A stretch of DNA of 64,000 nucleotides from contig SDZD01000023.1 in the NCBI GenBank assembly GCA_004172935.1, positions 28,436 through 92,435 on the forward strand. Reading direction: 5' to 3'. The notes below the pieces were generated by a model. It did no database searches and was not told the origin of the DNA. It saw nothing but the letters and a program-made list of their open reading frames with translations. Source of the stretch: a bacterium (GTDB lineage Bacteria > Armatimonadota > Abditibacteriia > Abditibacteriales > Abditibacteriaceae). Positions 8,182-15,904 of this stretch are shown here, in pieces (position 1 is the stretch's first letter; the number at the start of each line of letters is the position of its first letter). Made by a program: the position numbers and the translations under genes.

Positions 8182-8718
8182 TCAGGCACGCGGAGCAAAC
8201 TTCTTGTTCACGAACTCGCGAAAGAACCCGGTGAACTCGTAATAAGCCTTCGGAGCCTTATTGCCATAGTTCTGAATGATGTACTCCTGGTCAGCCCCCT
8301 CATCATCGCTAAGGGTCAGCACCAGAACCTCATTGAACCCATCCATCAGCCCCTGTTGCCGATAATTCCCCACTAAAGTCGGAAGGTTCGCCTCGCGAAC
8401 CTTGTCGACCAACTGATTCAACTGTTTGTTGGAAAGCACCCGACTACTGCTCTGCGCCTCCCCAGTTGCCCCCACAGCCCTTGGGCGTGGAGTCCCCCGG
8501 CTAATAACGTTCCCCTCTACAAGCGTGGTGTTCGTTATCCCGGCAAAGCCCCCAGTCTGCCTCCAGGAAAGCGAGACAAAGTTATCGCGAGTGACCGGAA
8601 TAGGAGCCGGAACCGCCACTTTTGGCGCCGCATCTTCCGGCGCCGCCAATACAGCGGAGCCACCAAAAGACCCCGCAAGCAACACCCCAGCCAAACCAAT
8701 TCGAGCAACGATTTTCAT
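8182..8718 (-). CDS. Secreted protein with emfourin-like domain (tentative)
   Basis: 178 residues from ATG 8718 (a second ATG lies three codons earlier). A Sec signal peptide (MKIVARIGLAGVLLAG ... AVLAAPE) is clear. The mature part has VSLSWRQTGGFAGITNTTLV, a helix LSNKQLNQLVDKVREANLPT and a closing helix YYEFTGFFREFV. The GGFAG motif, the helix after it and the D-x-F/xNEVLVLTL strand resemble the emfourin family of M4-peptidase inhibitors, but the match is by eye. It would be periplasmic or secreted. No metalloprotease gene is adjacent, which weakens that reading. Confidence 0.6.
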   Translation of the reverse strand: MKIVARIGLAGVLLAGSFGGSAVLAAPEDAAPKVAVPAPIPVTRDNFVSLSWRQTGGFAGITNTTLVEGNVISRGTPRPRAVGATGEAQSSSRVLSNKQLNQLVDKVREANLPTLVGNYRQQGLMDGFNEVLVLTLSDDEGADQEYIIQNYGNKAPKAYYEFTGFFREFVNKKFAPRA

Positions 8719-8817
8719 AGTAATCAAAACCTCAATTGTTTCGATAACGGGCCTATCACACCGTTCCGAACCTAACCGCTACGACGAACCAAACCCCAAC
8801 ATGTTCTCCTTCTCTCT

Positions 8818-9003
8818 GACTTCATCAAAACATCTCTGCGTCTCCTCACCTCTGCGGTTAAAAATCACCAATGATAACTGCCCACAAATTCCCAACAGAG
8901 CTACACCTACTCTCTAAAATCCCTCTGTGTTTCTTAATGTCCCCTGTGCCCTCTGTGTTTAAAAATGCCCTTTTCGCTGCTTTGCGCCTTCGCGAGAACC
9001 ATA
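8818..9003. repeat. Intergenic 'ctctgtg...ggttaaaaat' phrase repeats
   Basis: The ~300-bp space upstream of pth holds at least three degenerate copies of phrases such as tctctgcgtctcctcacctc, ctctgtgtttaaaaatgc and gctttgcgccttcgcgag. The same phrases recur at 13655, 17027, 26487, 46570 and 48132. No gene is visible in this stretch. Confidence 0.6.
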
Positions 9004-9024
9004 TCTTTCAAACTACCTGTATAT

Positions 9025-9597
9025 ATGTTTCTGATAGTTGGATTGGGCAACCCCGGCACCCAATACGCCAAGACTCGCCACAACGCGGGCTGGTTCGTCA
9101 TCGACGAACTCGCTCGTCGCCACTCAATAGACCTCGTTAAAAAGAACGCCGACTACAAAGTCGGCCTCGGCTTCATCGGCGAGCAGAAAATAGCCCTCGT
9201 CAAGCCCCAGACATTTATGAACCTGTCGGGCCGCGCTGTCGCATCGCTCAAAAACTTCTACCGTGTCGAACTCGACCACATCGTCGTCATCAGCGACGAC
9301 CTCAACCTGCCCCTCGGCAAACTGCGCTTTCGTGGCGGCGGCAGTGATGGCGGCCACAACGGCCTCAAATCAGTCGCCCAGATGCTCGGCTCGAAGGAAT
9401 ATCCACGCCTTCGCTACGGCGTCGGCGAGCCACCATCCGAAGAGCGCGCCCAGTCGGGAACTGCGGGCTTTGTTCTTCGCCCATTCAGCAGCGATGAGTG
9501 GCAAACTGTGGAGGAGACGACCCGCCGCGCCAGCGACGGCGTCGAATGCTTCGTGCGCGAAGGTTTGTCACTTGCGATGAACCGCTTCAACCAATAG
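9025..9597 (+). CDS. pth: Peptidyl-tRNA hydrolase
   Basis: 190 residues, standard Pth size. It hydrolyses the ester bond of peptidyl-tRNAs released prematurely from ribosomes. Diagnostic segments are FLIVGLGNPGTQYAKTRHNA (catalytic His in the TRHN motif near residue 20, plus the GNPG motif), VKPQTFMNLSG and VVISDDLNLPLGKLRFRGGG followed by SDGGHNGLKS; all active-site Asn, His and Asp residues are present. The frame is open to 8965, but homology starts at ATG 9025. It is followed by the thioredoxin gene 25 bases on, likely cotranscribed. Confidence 0.96.
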   Translation: MFLIVGLGNPGTQYAKTRHNAGWFVIDELARRHSIDLVKKNADYKVGLGFIGEQKIALVKPQTFMNLSGRAVASLKNFYRVELDHIVVISDDLNLPLGKLRFRGGGSDGGHNGLKSVAQMLGSKEYPRLRYGVGEPPSEERAQSGTAGFVLRPFSSDEWQTVEETTRRASDGVECFVREGLSLAMNRFNQ

Positions 9598-9622
9598 TTC
9601 GTCAAAAACTCAGGTCATCTCG

Positions 9623-10105
9623 ATGAAAAAATCTCTGTTGTTCGTCTCCCTACTGTGCGCGCCACTCGTCGCCGCCCACGCCAAACCCGCGAAGAAAGCC
9701 TCTGCCAAGCCCTCCGGCGTCGTATGGCGCACCAACTTCGATGTCGCCCTCAAGGAAGCCAAGAAAAGCGGCAAACCCGTCTTCATCGACTTCTACACCG
9801 TGTGGTGCGGCCCCTGTAAATACCTCGAACAGACTACCTACCGCGACCCCAAATTCGTGCGCGCCTCGCGTAACTGGGTCATGGTGAAACTCGACGCCGA
9901 AAAAGGCGCCCGCAACCTGCAACTCGCCAAAAAGTACAAGCTCGAAGGCTACCCCACCCTGCTCATGCTCGATATGGGCGGCAGAAAGCTCCATCAAGTC
10001 GCGGGCGCCTTCCCAACCGAGATGATGCTCGCCGAAATGCAAAAAGCGGAAAAGAAAATGGGCGTCCTGTCGGCCAGCCGTCCAACAACAAAAACCACTG
10101 GTTAA
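9623..10105 (+). CDS. Exported thioredoxin-like protein
   Basis: 160 residues: a signal peptide (residues ~1-20, ending AHA), a short Lys/Ala linker, and a thioredoxin fold with the active site WCGPC at 61-65 inside VFIDFYTVWCGPCKYLE. The cis-Pro loop is GYPTLLML. This is the thioredoxin_7/DUF255-like type used as a periplasmic disulfide reductant. It is followed two bases after its stop by trpF (GTG start), so the two are translationally coupled; that pairing is organisational, with no obvious metabolic link. Confidence 0.9.
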   Translation: MKKSLLFVSLLCAPLVAAHAKPAKKASAKPSGVVWRTNFDVALKEAKKSGKPVFIDFYTVWCGPCKYLEQTTYRDPKFVRASRNWVMVKLDAEKGARNLQLAKKYKLEGYPTLLMLDMGGRKLHQVAGAFPTEMMLAEMQKAEKKMGVLSASRPTTKTTG

Positions 10106-10107
10106 TC

Positions 10108-10767
10108 GTGCAAGTCAAAATCTGCGGAACAACATCAGTTCACGACGCCCGCCTCGCACTCGAAGCGGGCGCCGATTTCGTCGGCGTCATCGTCGCCCAC
10201 CCCCCGTCGCCGCGTAACACATCGATTGCCACCGCGCGCCTCATCCGCGACGAAGCCCCCGAAAAATCGGTGCTGCTCACCGTTAATCAGGACGAATTCG
10301 CTCTGATCGAACTGGCGCGCACCCTCGAACCCGCCATCTTCCAATTCCACGGCGATGAGTCTCCCGCTCTGGTCGCGGTGCTGACCCAACGCGGCTTTCG
10401 CGTCTGGAAAGCTATCCACGGTGATGCCGCCCAACTCCACGAACTCGCCCGCAAATACACCGACGCAGGAGCCGAAGCCGTCCTGGTCGATGCCCGCGAA
10501 TCCAAACCCGACGCTGTCATTTACGGCGGCACAGGCAAAGTCGCCGACTGGAACGGCGCCCGCGCCCTCGTCGATGCTGGTTACCAGGTCGTGTTAGCGG
10601 GTGGACTCACCCCCGAAAACGTCGAACGCGCTATCCAACAAGTCCACCCCTTCGCAGTCGATTGCGTTTCCGGCGTAGAAGCCACCAAAGGCATCAAAGA
10701 CCCCGACCGCGTCCAGAACCTAATCAACAACGCCAAAGGCGAAACCACCTCAGCCCTACTCGGCTAA
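10108..10767 (+). CDS. trpF: Phosphoribosylanthranilate isomerase
   Basis: 219 residues, a (beta/alpha)8 barrel converting N-(5'-phosphoribosyl)anthranilate to CdRP in tryptophan synthesis. Visible landmarks: VKICGTT with the catalytic Cys, the catalytic Asp in LVDARESKPDA, FQFHGDE, and the phosphate-binding ends VVLAGGLTPENV and AVDCVSGVEATKGIKD. The start is GTG 10108, two bases after the thioredoxin stop. No other trp gene is in the window, so the pathway is dispersed. Confidence 0.95.
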   Translation: MQVKICGTTSVHDARLALEAGADFVGVIVAHPPSPRNTSIATARLIRDEAPEKSVLLTVNQDEFALIELARTLEPAIFQFHGDESPALVAVLTQRGFRVWKAIHGDAAQLHELARKYTDAGAEAVLVDARESKPDAVIYGGTGKVADWNGARALVDAGYQVVLAGGLTPENVERAIQQVHPFAVDCVSGVEATKGIKDPDRVQNLINNAKGETTSALLG

Positions 10768-10796
10768 CCCACCAACTCCCCCTTCGTTCCTCAAAC

Positions 10797-10915
10797 ACCT
10801 CGTAGGGGCTTATGGCAATAAGCCCATCCAGCCGCGCGAAGCGCCCCCACTATGTTCGCGAAGGCGAACAGTTGTCGCAAAGCGACTTGTAGCCCCCCAT
10901 TTCAATGGGGGTTAT
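10797..10915. repeat. Cluster of five small hairpins in convergent intergenic region
   Basis: Between trpF and the convergent epimerase gene lie, in order, gggcttatggcaataagccc, gcgcgaagcgc, gttcgcgaaggcgaac, gtcgcaaagcgac and cccccatttcaatggggg, each a self-complementary unit. The first is a well-known bacterial dispersed phrase type (gtaggggcttatggcaataa). The last can serve as a terminator stem. No gene is seen here. Confidence 0.65.
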
Positions 10916-10917
10916 TC

Positions 10918-11844
10918 TCACCCCACCGCCGCCCGCCGTTGCTCCGCCAAATCCTGCAATTCCTCGTGGTCGCTCCAGTGGTGAATCGACTTCCAGCCCA
11001 GTAGCTCCTGCGCGCGCCGCGTATCCCAACCGCCATGCATCGGGTCGTACCCTATCGTCACCGCTTCATCGAACGATGGCAACAGCGTTGGGTAATACAA
11101 TTCGAGCAAAGTCCGGTAAGGAGTTACCGACCAGTAATCCTGCGCCAGAATGTTCAGAATGTGGTGCCCGCTCTCGACATTCTCTAAAGCCATCCGAAAA
11201 GCGCGTGCCACATCGCGGCGATCCACATAGCCCCACAAATCGCGACTCTTCCACTCCATGCCCCGCTCCAAAGCGCGCCGAGTCCAGTTGTTCAACTTCT
11301 CGACCGAGTTCACCCAGCCCAACCGAAAACAGGTCGCAGCCATCCCGGTACGGCGCGCATACATACCCGCTGTCATCTCGTTGCACTGCTTCGAGAGTCC
11401 GTAAACGTCACAGTTCTCGATGGGATGCGCCTCGTTGATCGGTAAATAGTGCGGCCCGATTTTCTCTTCGCCATGCGGCGCGTTCTGAAACGCGAAGCCA
11501 AAAATCGAAGCGCTCGATGCGATGGCCACCCGCCGCACCTCGAAAGCCTCACACGCCGCAAACACCAGTTGCGTGCCCAGCACATTGGGCGGAAACAAAA
11601 TCGCGTCATTGCCGCCCTCCGGGTTGGGAATCGCCGCCAGATGCGCCACCCCATCGACGCCCTCCACAGCCTTCAAAACCGTGAAGCGCTCGGTCAGGTC
11701 GCCCAGCTGCATTTCGCACCTGTCGCGCAACTCGCGCGGTATCGGCGTCCGGTCGAAAGCCCGCACCTCATGCCCTGCATCCAGCAACTCGCCCACGACA
11801 ACGCGTCCAATCGCCCCGGCGGCGCCAGTCACTAAAATTTTCAT
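10918..11844 (-). CDS. NAD-dependent epimerase/dehydratase (extended SDR)
   Basis: 308 residues. The N-terminal Rossmann motif is [20 protein letters not shown] (GxxGxxG). The extended-SDR catalytic Tyr-x3-Lys appears as YGLSKQ near residue 160, preceded by ASSASIFG supplying the Ser. The C-terminal part has a sugar-nucleotide-like pattern ([18 protein letters not shown]). It probably epimerises, dehydrates or oxidises an NDP-sugar or a free uronate; uronate-dehydrogenase-like members share this length, but the substrate is not determined. Convergent with trpF and divergent from the redoxin gene. Confidence 0.85.
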   Translation of the reverse strand: MKILVTGAAGAIGRVVVGELLDAGHEVRAFDRTPIPRELRDRCEMQLGDLTERFTVLKAVEGVDGVAHLAAIPNPEGGNDAILFPPNVLGTQLVFAACEAFEVRRVAIASSASIFGFAFQNAPHGEEKIGPHYLPINEAHPIENCDVYGLSKQCNEMTAGMYARRTGMAATCFRLGWVNSVEKLNNWTRRALERGMEWKSRDLWGYVDRRDVARAFRMALENVESGHHILNILAQDYWSVTPYRTLLELYYPTLLPSFDEAVTIGYDPMHGGWDTRRAQELLGWKSIHHWSDHEELQDLAEQRRAAVG

Positions 11845-11912
11845 TGTCCTTGCAGTGTGAGGCCCATCGTTTAAGGTTGCGGCCCTTAAACTGCGCGCGC
11901 TTTTCTACGTTT

Positions 11913-12494
11913 ATGGCTTTCACTCTTGAAATTGGCGCCAGCGCGCCCGATTTTGCTCTGCCCGCCACCGATGGCAAAACCTACTCGCTCGCCGACTTCA
12001 CCGCGTCGCCGATTCTGGTCATCGCCTTCACCTGCAACCACTGCCCCTACGTCGTCAACTCCGAAGAACGTATCCTCGCCTTCGATGCTGACTATAAATC
12101 CAAAGGTGTCCAGCTCGTCTGCATCAACTCCAACGCCGAAACCACCTACCAAGACGACGATTTCCCTCACATGGTCGAGCGCGCCAAAGAGCGCGGATTT
12201 CAGTTCCCCTACCTGCACGACGAATCGCAGGAAGTAGCCCTCGCTTACGGGGCCTTGCGCACGCCGCACTACTTCGTTTTCGATGCCGAGCGCCAATTGC
12301 GCTACACCGGACGCATGGATGATAACCCCCGAAATCCCGGCAAAGAAACCACCCACGAACTGCGCGACGCCGTCGAAAATCTGTTGAATGGCGAGGCCGT
12401 GTCAACCCCCTTGACAAACCCAATTGGCTGCAATGTCAAGTGGCGCGACCAGGAAAAACATTGGATGCCCGCCCAAGCGTGCGATCTCGTCTAA
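11913..12494 (+). CDS. Redoxin/thioredoxin-family protein with CNHCPYV motif
   Basis: 193 residues from ATG 11913 (frame open to 11844 but homology starts here). An AhpC/TSA-redoxin fold: [20 protein letters not shown], then [20 protein letters not shown] in which CNHC forms the redox pair, and [21 protein letters not shown] with the cis-Pro. This subfamily of cytoplasmic thioredoxin-like peroxiredoxins is common but poorly characterised. The C-terminus includes NPIGCNVKW with a further conserved Cys. It is divergent from the epimerase and monocistronic. Confidence 0.9.
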   Translation: MAFTLEIGASAPDFALPATDGKTYSLADFTASPILVIAFTCNHCPYVVNSEERILAFDADYKSKGVQLVCINSNAETTYQDDDFPHMVERAKERGFQFPYLHDESQEVALAYGALRTPHYFVFDAERQLRYTGRMDDNPRNPGKETTHELRDAVENLLNGEAVSTPLTNPIGCNVKWRDQEKHWMPAQACDLV

Positions 12495-12529
12495 AAATCG
12501 AAAAGAAAATAGCAATTTGAGGGGTAACA

Positions 12530-12577
12530 ATGGCTGCCGATTGGAACTTTACGCACCTGCGCCGCGTTAGTGGATAG
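12530..12577 (+). CDS. Possible 15-codon leader ORF upstream of sigma factor
   Basis: ATG 12530 follows ttgaggggtaaca (a good Shine-Dalgarno) and encodes MAADWNFTHLRRVSG before TAG. It lies in the 198-base leader of the sigma-factor gene, followed by a weak inverted repeat (gaaaat/attttc, about 12610-12631). It could be a leader peptide controlling the gene downstream or chance; no homologue is known to me. Confidence 0.25.
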   Translation: MAADWNFTHLRRVSG

Positions 12578-12692
12578 GCGTGGCGCGCAGGGTTGACGAC
12601 AGTAGGTTGAAAATGTTATTGATATTTTCACCAAAATCCCCTCTCAACTATCGAAAACAGGCGCCTCGTCAGGGAATCATATAAAAGGAAAA

Positions 12693-13580
12693 ATGAGCAA
12701 ACAGTACCCGACCGGCCAGACTTCGCGTGGCGTGGAAGCAACATCTTCCGCGCTTCCTGATGCTGTAGCGGCCTGGGTGAAGATGGCGCAGAAGACGCCT
12801 CTTCTCACCGCCGCCGAAGAAAAAGAGTTGGGCCGCCGCATTGCGAAAGGCGACGAAGCCGCCTATAAGCGCATGGTCGAAGCCAACCTTCGTCTCGTCA
12901 TTACGATGGCCTTGAAGCAATTGCATCAGGGTCATAACCACTCGCTAACTTTGGCCGACCTCATTCAAGAAGGCAACTTCGGTTTGATGCGCGCCGCACG
13001 CAAATTCGACCCGGCGTTGGGCTATCGCTTCTCCACCTACGCCTCGTTCTGGATTCGTCAGGCCATGAGCCGCGCAATCGCCGATCAGGCGAAAATGGTG
13101 CGCGTCCCGGCCCACATCGCTGAACTAACAAAAACGGCTTACCGCACCATCGCGACGCTCGTTCAGTCGCTCGGTCGTCAGCCAACAGTCGAAGAACTCG
13201 CAGAAAAACTGCAAGTCACCAAAGAAACCGCCGAACTTGTTCTCAAGAACATGGCCGAAACGTTTTCGCTGGACGACGAAATCGGTGACTCCGGTGATGG
13301 CGAAGACTTCGTGGACATGCTCCGCGACGTAGATGCCGTCGTTCCCGAAGAGGCCGCCGAAACCGCCATCCTCCGCGAAGAAGTACGCCGTGCATTGGAT
13401 GAACTCACCGAACGCGAACGCGAAGTCGTCAACATGCGCTACGGCCTCAGTGGTGGCCGTGCCCACACGCTCCAAGAGCTAGGCGCCTACTTCAAAGTCT
13501 CGCGTGAGCGCGTTCGCCAAATCGAAGGCCAGGCTCTCCGCAAGCTCCGCAAAGGCGGACTGTCCGAAGCCGTCAACTAA
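12693..13580 (+). CDS. RNA polymerase sigma factor, sigma-70 group 1/2 (RpoD/SigA-like)
   Basis: 295 residues. Region 1.2 (DAVAAWVKMAQKTPLLTAAE), region 2 with FDPALGYRFSTYASFWIRQA (2.3/2.4) and RAIADQ, region 3 (VRVPAHIAELTKTAYR), and region 4 with LTEREREVVNMRYGL and the HTH RERVRQIEGQALRKLR are all present. Region 1.1 and the long non-conserved insert of housekeeping RpoD are missing, so this is either a short primary sigma or a group 2 (RpoS/SigB-like) factor. An upstream mini-ORF and an intrinsic terminator bound it. It recognises -35/-10 type promoters. Confidence 0.95.
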   Translation: MSKQYPTGQTSRGVEATSSALPDAVAAWVKMAQKTPLLTAAEEKELGRRIAKGDEAAYKRMVEANLRLVITMALKQLHQGHNHSLTLADLIQEGNFGLMRAARKFDPALGYRFSTYASFWIRQAMSRAIADQAKMVRVPAHIAELTKTAYRTIATLVQSLGRQPTVEELAEKLQVTKETAELVLKNMAETFSLDDEIGDSGDGEDFVDMLRDVDAVVPEEAAETAILREEVRRALDELTEREREVVNMRYGLSGGRAHTLQELGAYFKVSRERVRQIEGQALRKLRKGGLSEAVN

Positions 13581-13605
13581 CTACAACTGAATATCAAGCA
13601 ACCCC

Positions 13606-13640
13606 AGCCCGCGAACCAAATTTCGCGGGCTCTTTGCATT
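13606..13640 (+). terminator. Intrinsic terminator after sigma factor gene
   Basis: A 10-bp perfect stem (agcccgcgaa / ttcgcgggct) followed by a moderately T-rich tail. Confidence 0.7.
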
Positions 13641-13654
13641 CTAGATCCCCCTGC

Positions 13655-13730
13655 CCTTCTCAATCTCCTCTGTGACCACTGCGTTTAAAAATCTCTTTTC
13701 GCGTCTTCGCTCCTTTGCAAAAACCACCAC
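13655..13730. repeat. Copy of dispersed 'ctctgtg...tcgcgtcttcgctcctttgc' phrase
   Basis: It contains ctcctctgtgaccactgcgt, tttaaaaatctc and ttcgcgtcttcgctcctttg, closely resembling the phrases at 8912-9003. Intergenic, between the sigma factor and LacI genes. Confidence 0.6.
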
Positions 13731-13804
13731 TCCCATCCCCTTTCAAAATAATTTACTGAAAAATGTTTAATATCTGTCTCAGATGGGTATATTGATGCGG
13801 TAGA

Positions 13805-13817
13805 GGTTGACAGTCAA
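13805..13817. promoter_or_regulatory. Palindrome GTTGACAGTCAAC at the lacI-type start codon
   Basis: A perfect 6+1+6 palindrome overlapping the first possible start codon (TTG 13807). Its position would suit an autoregulatory operator, but it is a single occurrence. Confidence 0.3.
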
Positions 13818-14844
13818 CTTGAGAGTTTCCATTCGTGATGTAGCCGAAAGAGCGGGCACAGGTCGCATGACCGTCTCAAACGTCCTCAATGGACGCGAGG
13901 GCCGCGTCTCGCCCGCTATACGTTCGCGCGTCTGGGAAGCCGTCGAAGAACTCGGTTACGTCCCGGTTGCCTCTCCCATTTCACAGAAACAACGCCAGCC
14001 CACCCGCACTATCGGAGTTGTCTTCGATTCCTTCAACCCCGATGATCGTGGTTTGGGGACTGCGGTGTTCAGTGGCATGATGGAAGCAGCGCGCGACCAA
14101 GATTACGACTTGCTCTCGATACTCCGCTCGCCCCGCCAATGGAATGGGACTCAAGCAGAAGTCGCCCTCTTCGATGGACGCGCCGACTGCTTCATTTTCC
14201 TATCTTCGTTCGAGGGTTCGCGAGAAGCAACGCTAAGTGACCTTGTCGCTCATGGAATGCCTTGCGTTGCAGCTTTTCGCCGCGATGTCCCCGAAGGAGT
14301 CGCGACAGTGGATGGTGACCATGAAGGTGCTATGGAACTGTGCATCCAGCATCTCGTGCAACTCGGTCATGAACGCATCGCCTTTATCGGTGGCGACCCC
14401 GCACGCAATGCGGGCCATCGCCGAGAAGAGGGATTCCGCCATTCGATGCAATCGCGTGGTCTGTTGCAAAGCGATGAATGGATAAGCATTGTCGGCGACT
14501 TCGTTCCATCGGATGACGAAGCCACCAACTTGGCGCATCATCTCATCAGCCTCAAGGCCACTGCCGCTGTGTGCGCTTCCGATTGGCTGGCGACCAAGCT
14601 CTGGGATGCTCTCCAGGCGCAGGGCGTTCGTGTTCCTGAAGACATTTCTCTGACCGGAGTAGACAATCTGCCAATGGCCCAGGCACGTAATCTCACCACG
14701 ATCTCTATTCCAGGACGCGAGATTGGGCGCCTTTGCGTCCAAATATGCGACCAATTGACGCAAGACGTGACTACGCCTGTTTTGCACCATGTCCTACCTG
14801 TGCAGCTCGAAGTTCGTTCTTCCACTGCTCCGCCAGCTGACTGA
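13807..14844 (+). CDS. LacI family transcriptional regulator
   Basis: 345 residues. The N-terminal HTH is [20 protein letters not shown] with the hinge helix following ([19 protein letters not shown]), then a periplasmic-binding-protein-like effector domain ([63 protein letters not shown]). Start is TTG 13807 or TTG 13819; gagg at 13803-13806 precedes both, and the second gives the usual N-terminus. It senses a sugar and likely controls carbohydrate genes nearby or elsewhere; the effector is unknown. It ends 52 bases before a pseudopilin-like gene. Confidence 0.93.
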   Translation: MTVNLRVSIRDVAERAGTGRMTVSNVLNGREGRVSPAIRSRVWEAVEELGYVPVASPISQKQRQPTRTIGVVFDSFNPDDRGLGTAVFSGMMEAARDQDYDLLSILRSPRQWNGTQAEVALFDGRADCFIFLSSFEGSREATLSDLVAHGMPCVAAFRRDVPEGVATVDGDHEGAMELCIQHLVQLGHERIAFIGGDPARNAGHRREEGFRHSMQSRGLLQSDEWISIVGDFVPSDDEATNLAHHLISLKATAAVCASDWLATKLWDALQAQGVRVPEDISLTGVDNLPMAQARNLTTISIPGREIGRLCVQICDQLTQDVTTPVLHHVLPVQLEVRSSTAPPAD

Positions 14845-14896
14845 TTCCTTTATCCAAAGCCAACCACTGGCTCAACACAAATCTGTTCCATACATC

Positions 14897-15682
14897 ATGA
14901 ATTTACTTCACAAAAGCCGCCAGGCATTCACATTAATAGAATTGCTCGTTGTTATTGCCATCATCGCGATTCTGGCAGCGATTTTATTCCCCGTCTTTGC
15001 CCGCGCCCGCGAAAATGCGCGCCGCTCATCCTGCCAGAGCAATCTCAAGCAAATCGGGCTGGGTATCGTCCAGTACATTCAGGATTATGACGAGAGGTTC
15101 CCAATGCATCGCGTGGGAAATCCGGCTCCCGGCAAAACCTACGGCTGGGCCGATTCAATCCAACCCTATATCAAAAGCACACAGCTATTGCAATGCCCCA
15201 GCAACAGCGAACCCACTCCCGACCTGACGATTGCAATACCCGGCAGACAGGCTTACTACACCGATTACATCTACAACGCGGCGCTTGGTGGGACATCTGT
15301 AGGAACAAATCCCTCCGTAGGTTCTGGCATCTCCCTCGCGGCCGTGGAGCAAGCTTCTGTCACTGTGATGACCCTGGAGAGCAAATATCTCAACACCAGT
15401 CCATCGAGTAATAATTCCGCGCGCGTTGTAACTCGCGGGGGAGGCGCCGTCGATGCTCCTGTGGCCGCCATTAATGAATTTGACGCCACTCGCCACCTTG
15501 ATGGCTCCAATGCATTGTTTACCGACGGGCATGTGAAATGGTTCAAGGGAAACAGCTCCAACTCTTTCGCGAACCTCTACCCCGCCAACGTGCCATTCGC
15601 GCTTTCCGGCAATAACCCGACCCTGCATCCCTATGACTCACCGGGCCAGCCGTTCAATGCCCCCTATTCCACCGATAACTAA
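14897..15682 (+). CDS. DUF1559-type pseudopilin-like protein (copy 1)
   Basis: 261 residues. The prepilin-like N-terminus is short and basic, then [20 protein letters not shown] (Ala rather than Gly at -1), a single helix, then [20 protein letters not shown] and QDYDERFP. The C-terminus carries the family landmark [20 protein letters not shown] (H-x9-DG class). The family is exported, processed and assembled or surface-exposed in Planctomycetota and Armatimonadota; its function is unproven. ATG 14897 is preferred over the open frame from 14789, which overlaps the regulator gene. It may be cotranscribed with lacI. Confidence 0.9.
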   Translation: MNLLHKSRQAFTLIELLVVIAIIAILAAILFPVFARARENARRSSCQSNLKQIGLGIVQYIQDYDERFPMHRVGNPAPGKTYGWADSIQPYIKSTQLLQCPSNSEPTPDLTIAIPGRQAYYTDYIYNAALGGTSVGTNPSVGSGISLAAVEQASVTVMTLESKYLNTSPSSNNSARVVTRGGGAVDAPVAAINEFDATRHLDGSNALFTDGHVKWFKGNSSNSFANLYPANVPFALSGNNPTLHPYDSPGQPFNAPYSTDN

Positions 15683-15729
15683 TAATCTGGTGCTACAGCA
15701 ACTGGGGGAATGAATAGGACATTTTCTCT

Positions 15730-15760
15730 TAGCGGAGTGGGGTACCCACTCCGCTACTTC
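15730..15760 (+). terminator. Intrinsic terminator after pseudopilin copy 1
   Basis: An 11-bp perfect stem (tagcggagtgg / ccactccgcta, 15730-15756) followed by cttctcg, only weakly T-rich. Confidence 0.55.
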
Positions 15761-15772
15761 TCGTCGTTTGAC

Positions 15773-15879
15773 ACAACTATTCTTCATGCAACGACTATCT
15801 CTGTTGGTAGCAGCAATAAAACTAAACCGATAGCAGTTGCATGAAAGCAGCAAGCGAAACAATAGTCAATAATAGTTGT
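15773..15879 (+). promoter_or_regulatory. Nested inverted repeat in leader of the GH43-like gene
   Basis: Outer arms acaactatt (15773-15781) / aatagttgt (15871-15879) enclose inner arms ttcatgcaac (15783-15792) / gttgcatgaa (15836-15845). The structure ends 26 bases before the ATG at 15905, so it lies in the leader or the promoter. It could be a cis-acting RNA fold or two nested operators. Confidence 0.4.
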
Positions 15880-15904
15880 CCCAACCCAATCCCACCAAGA
15901 ATAA

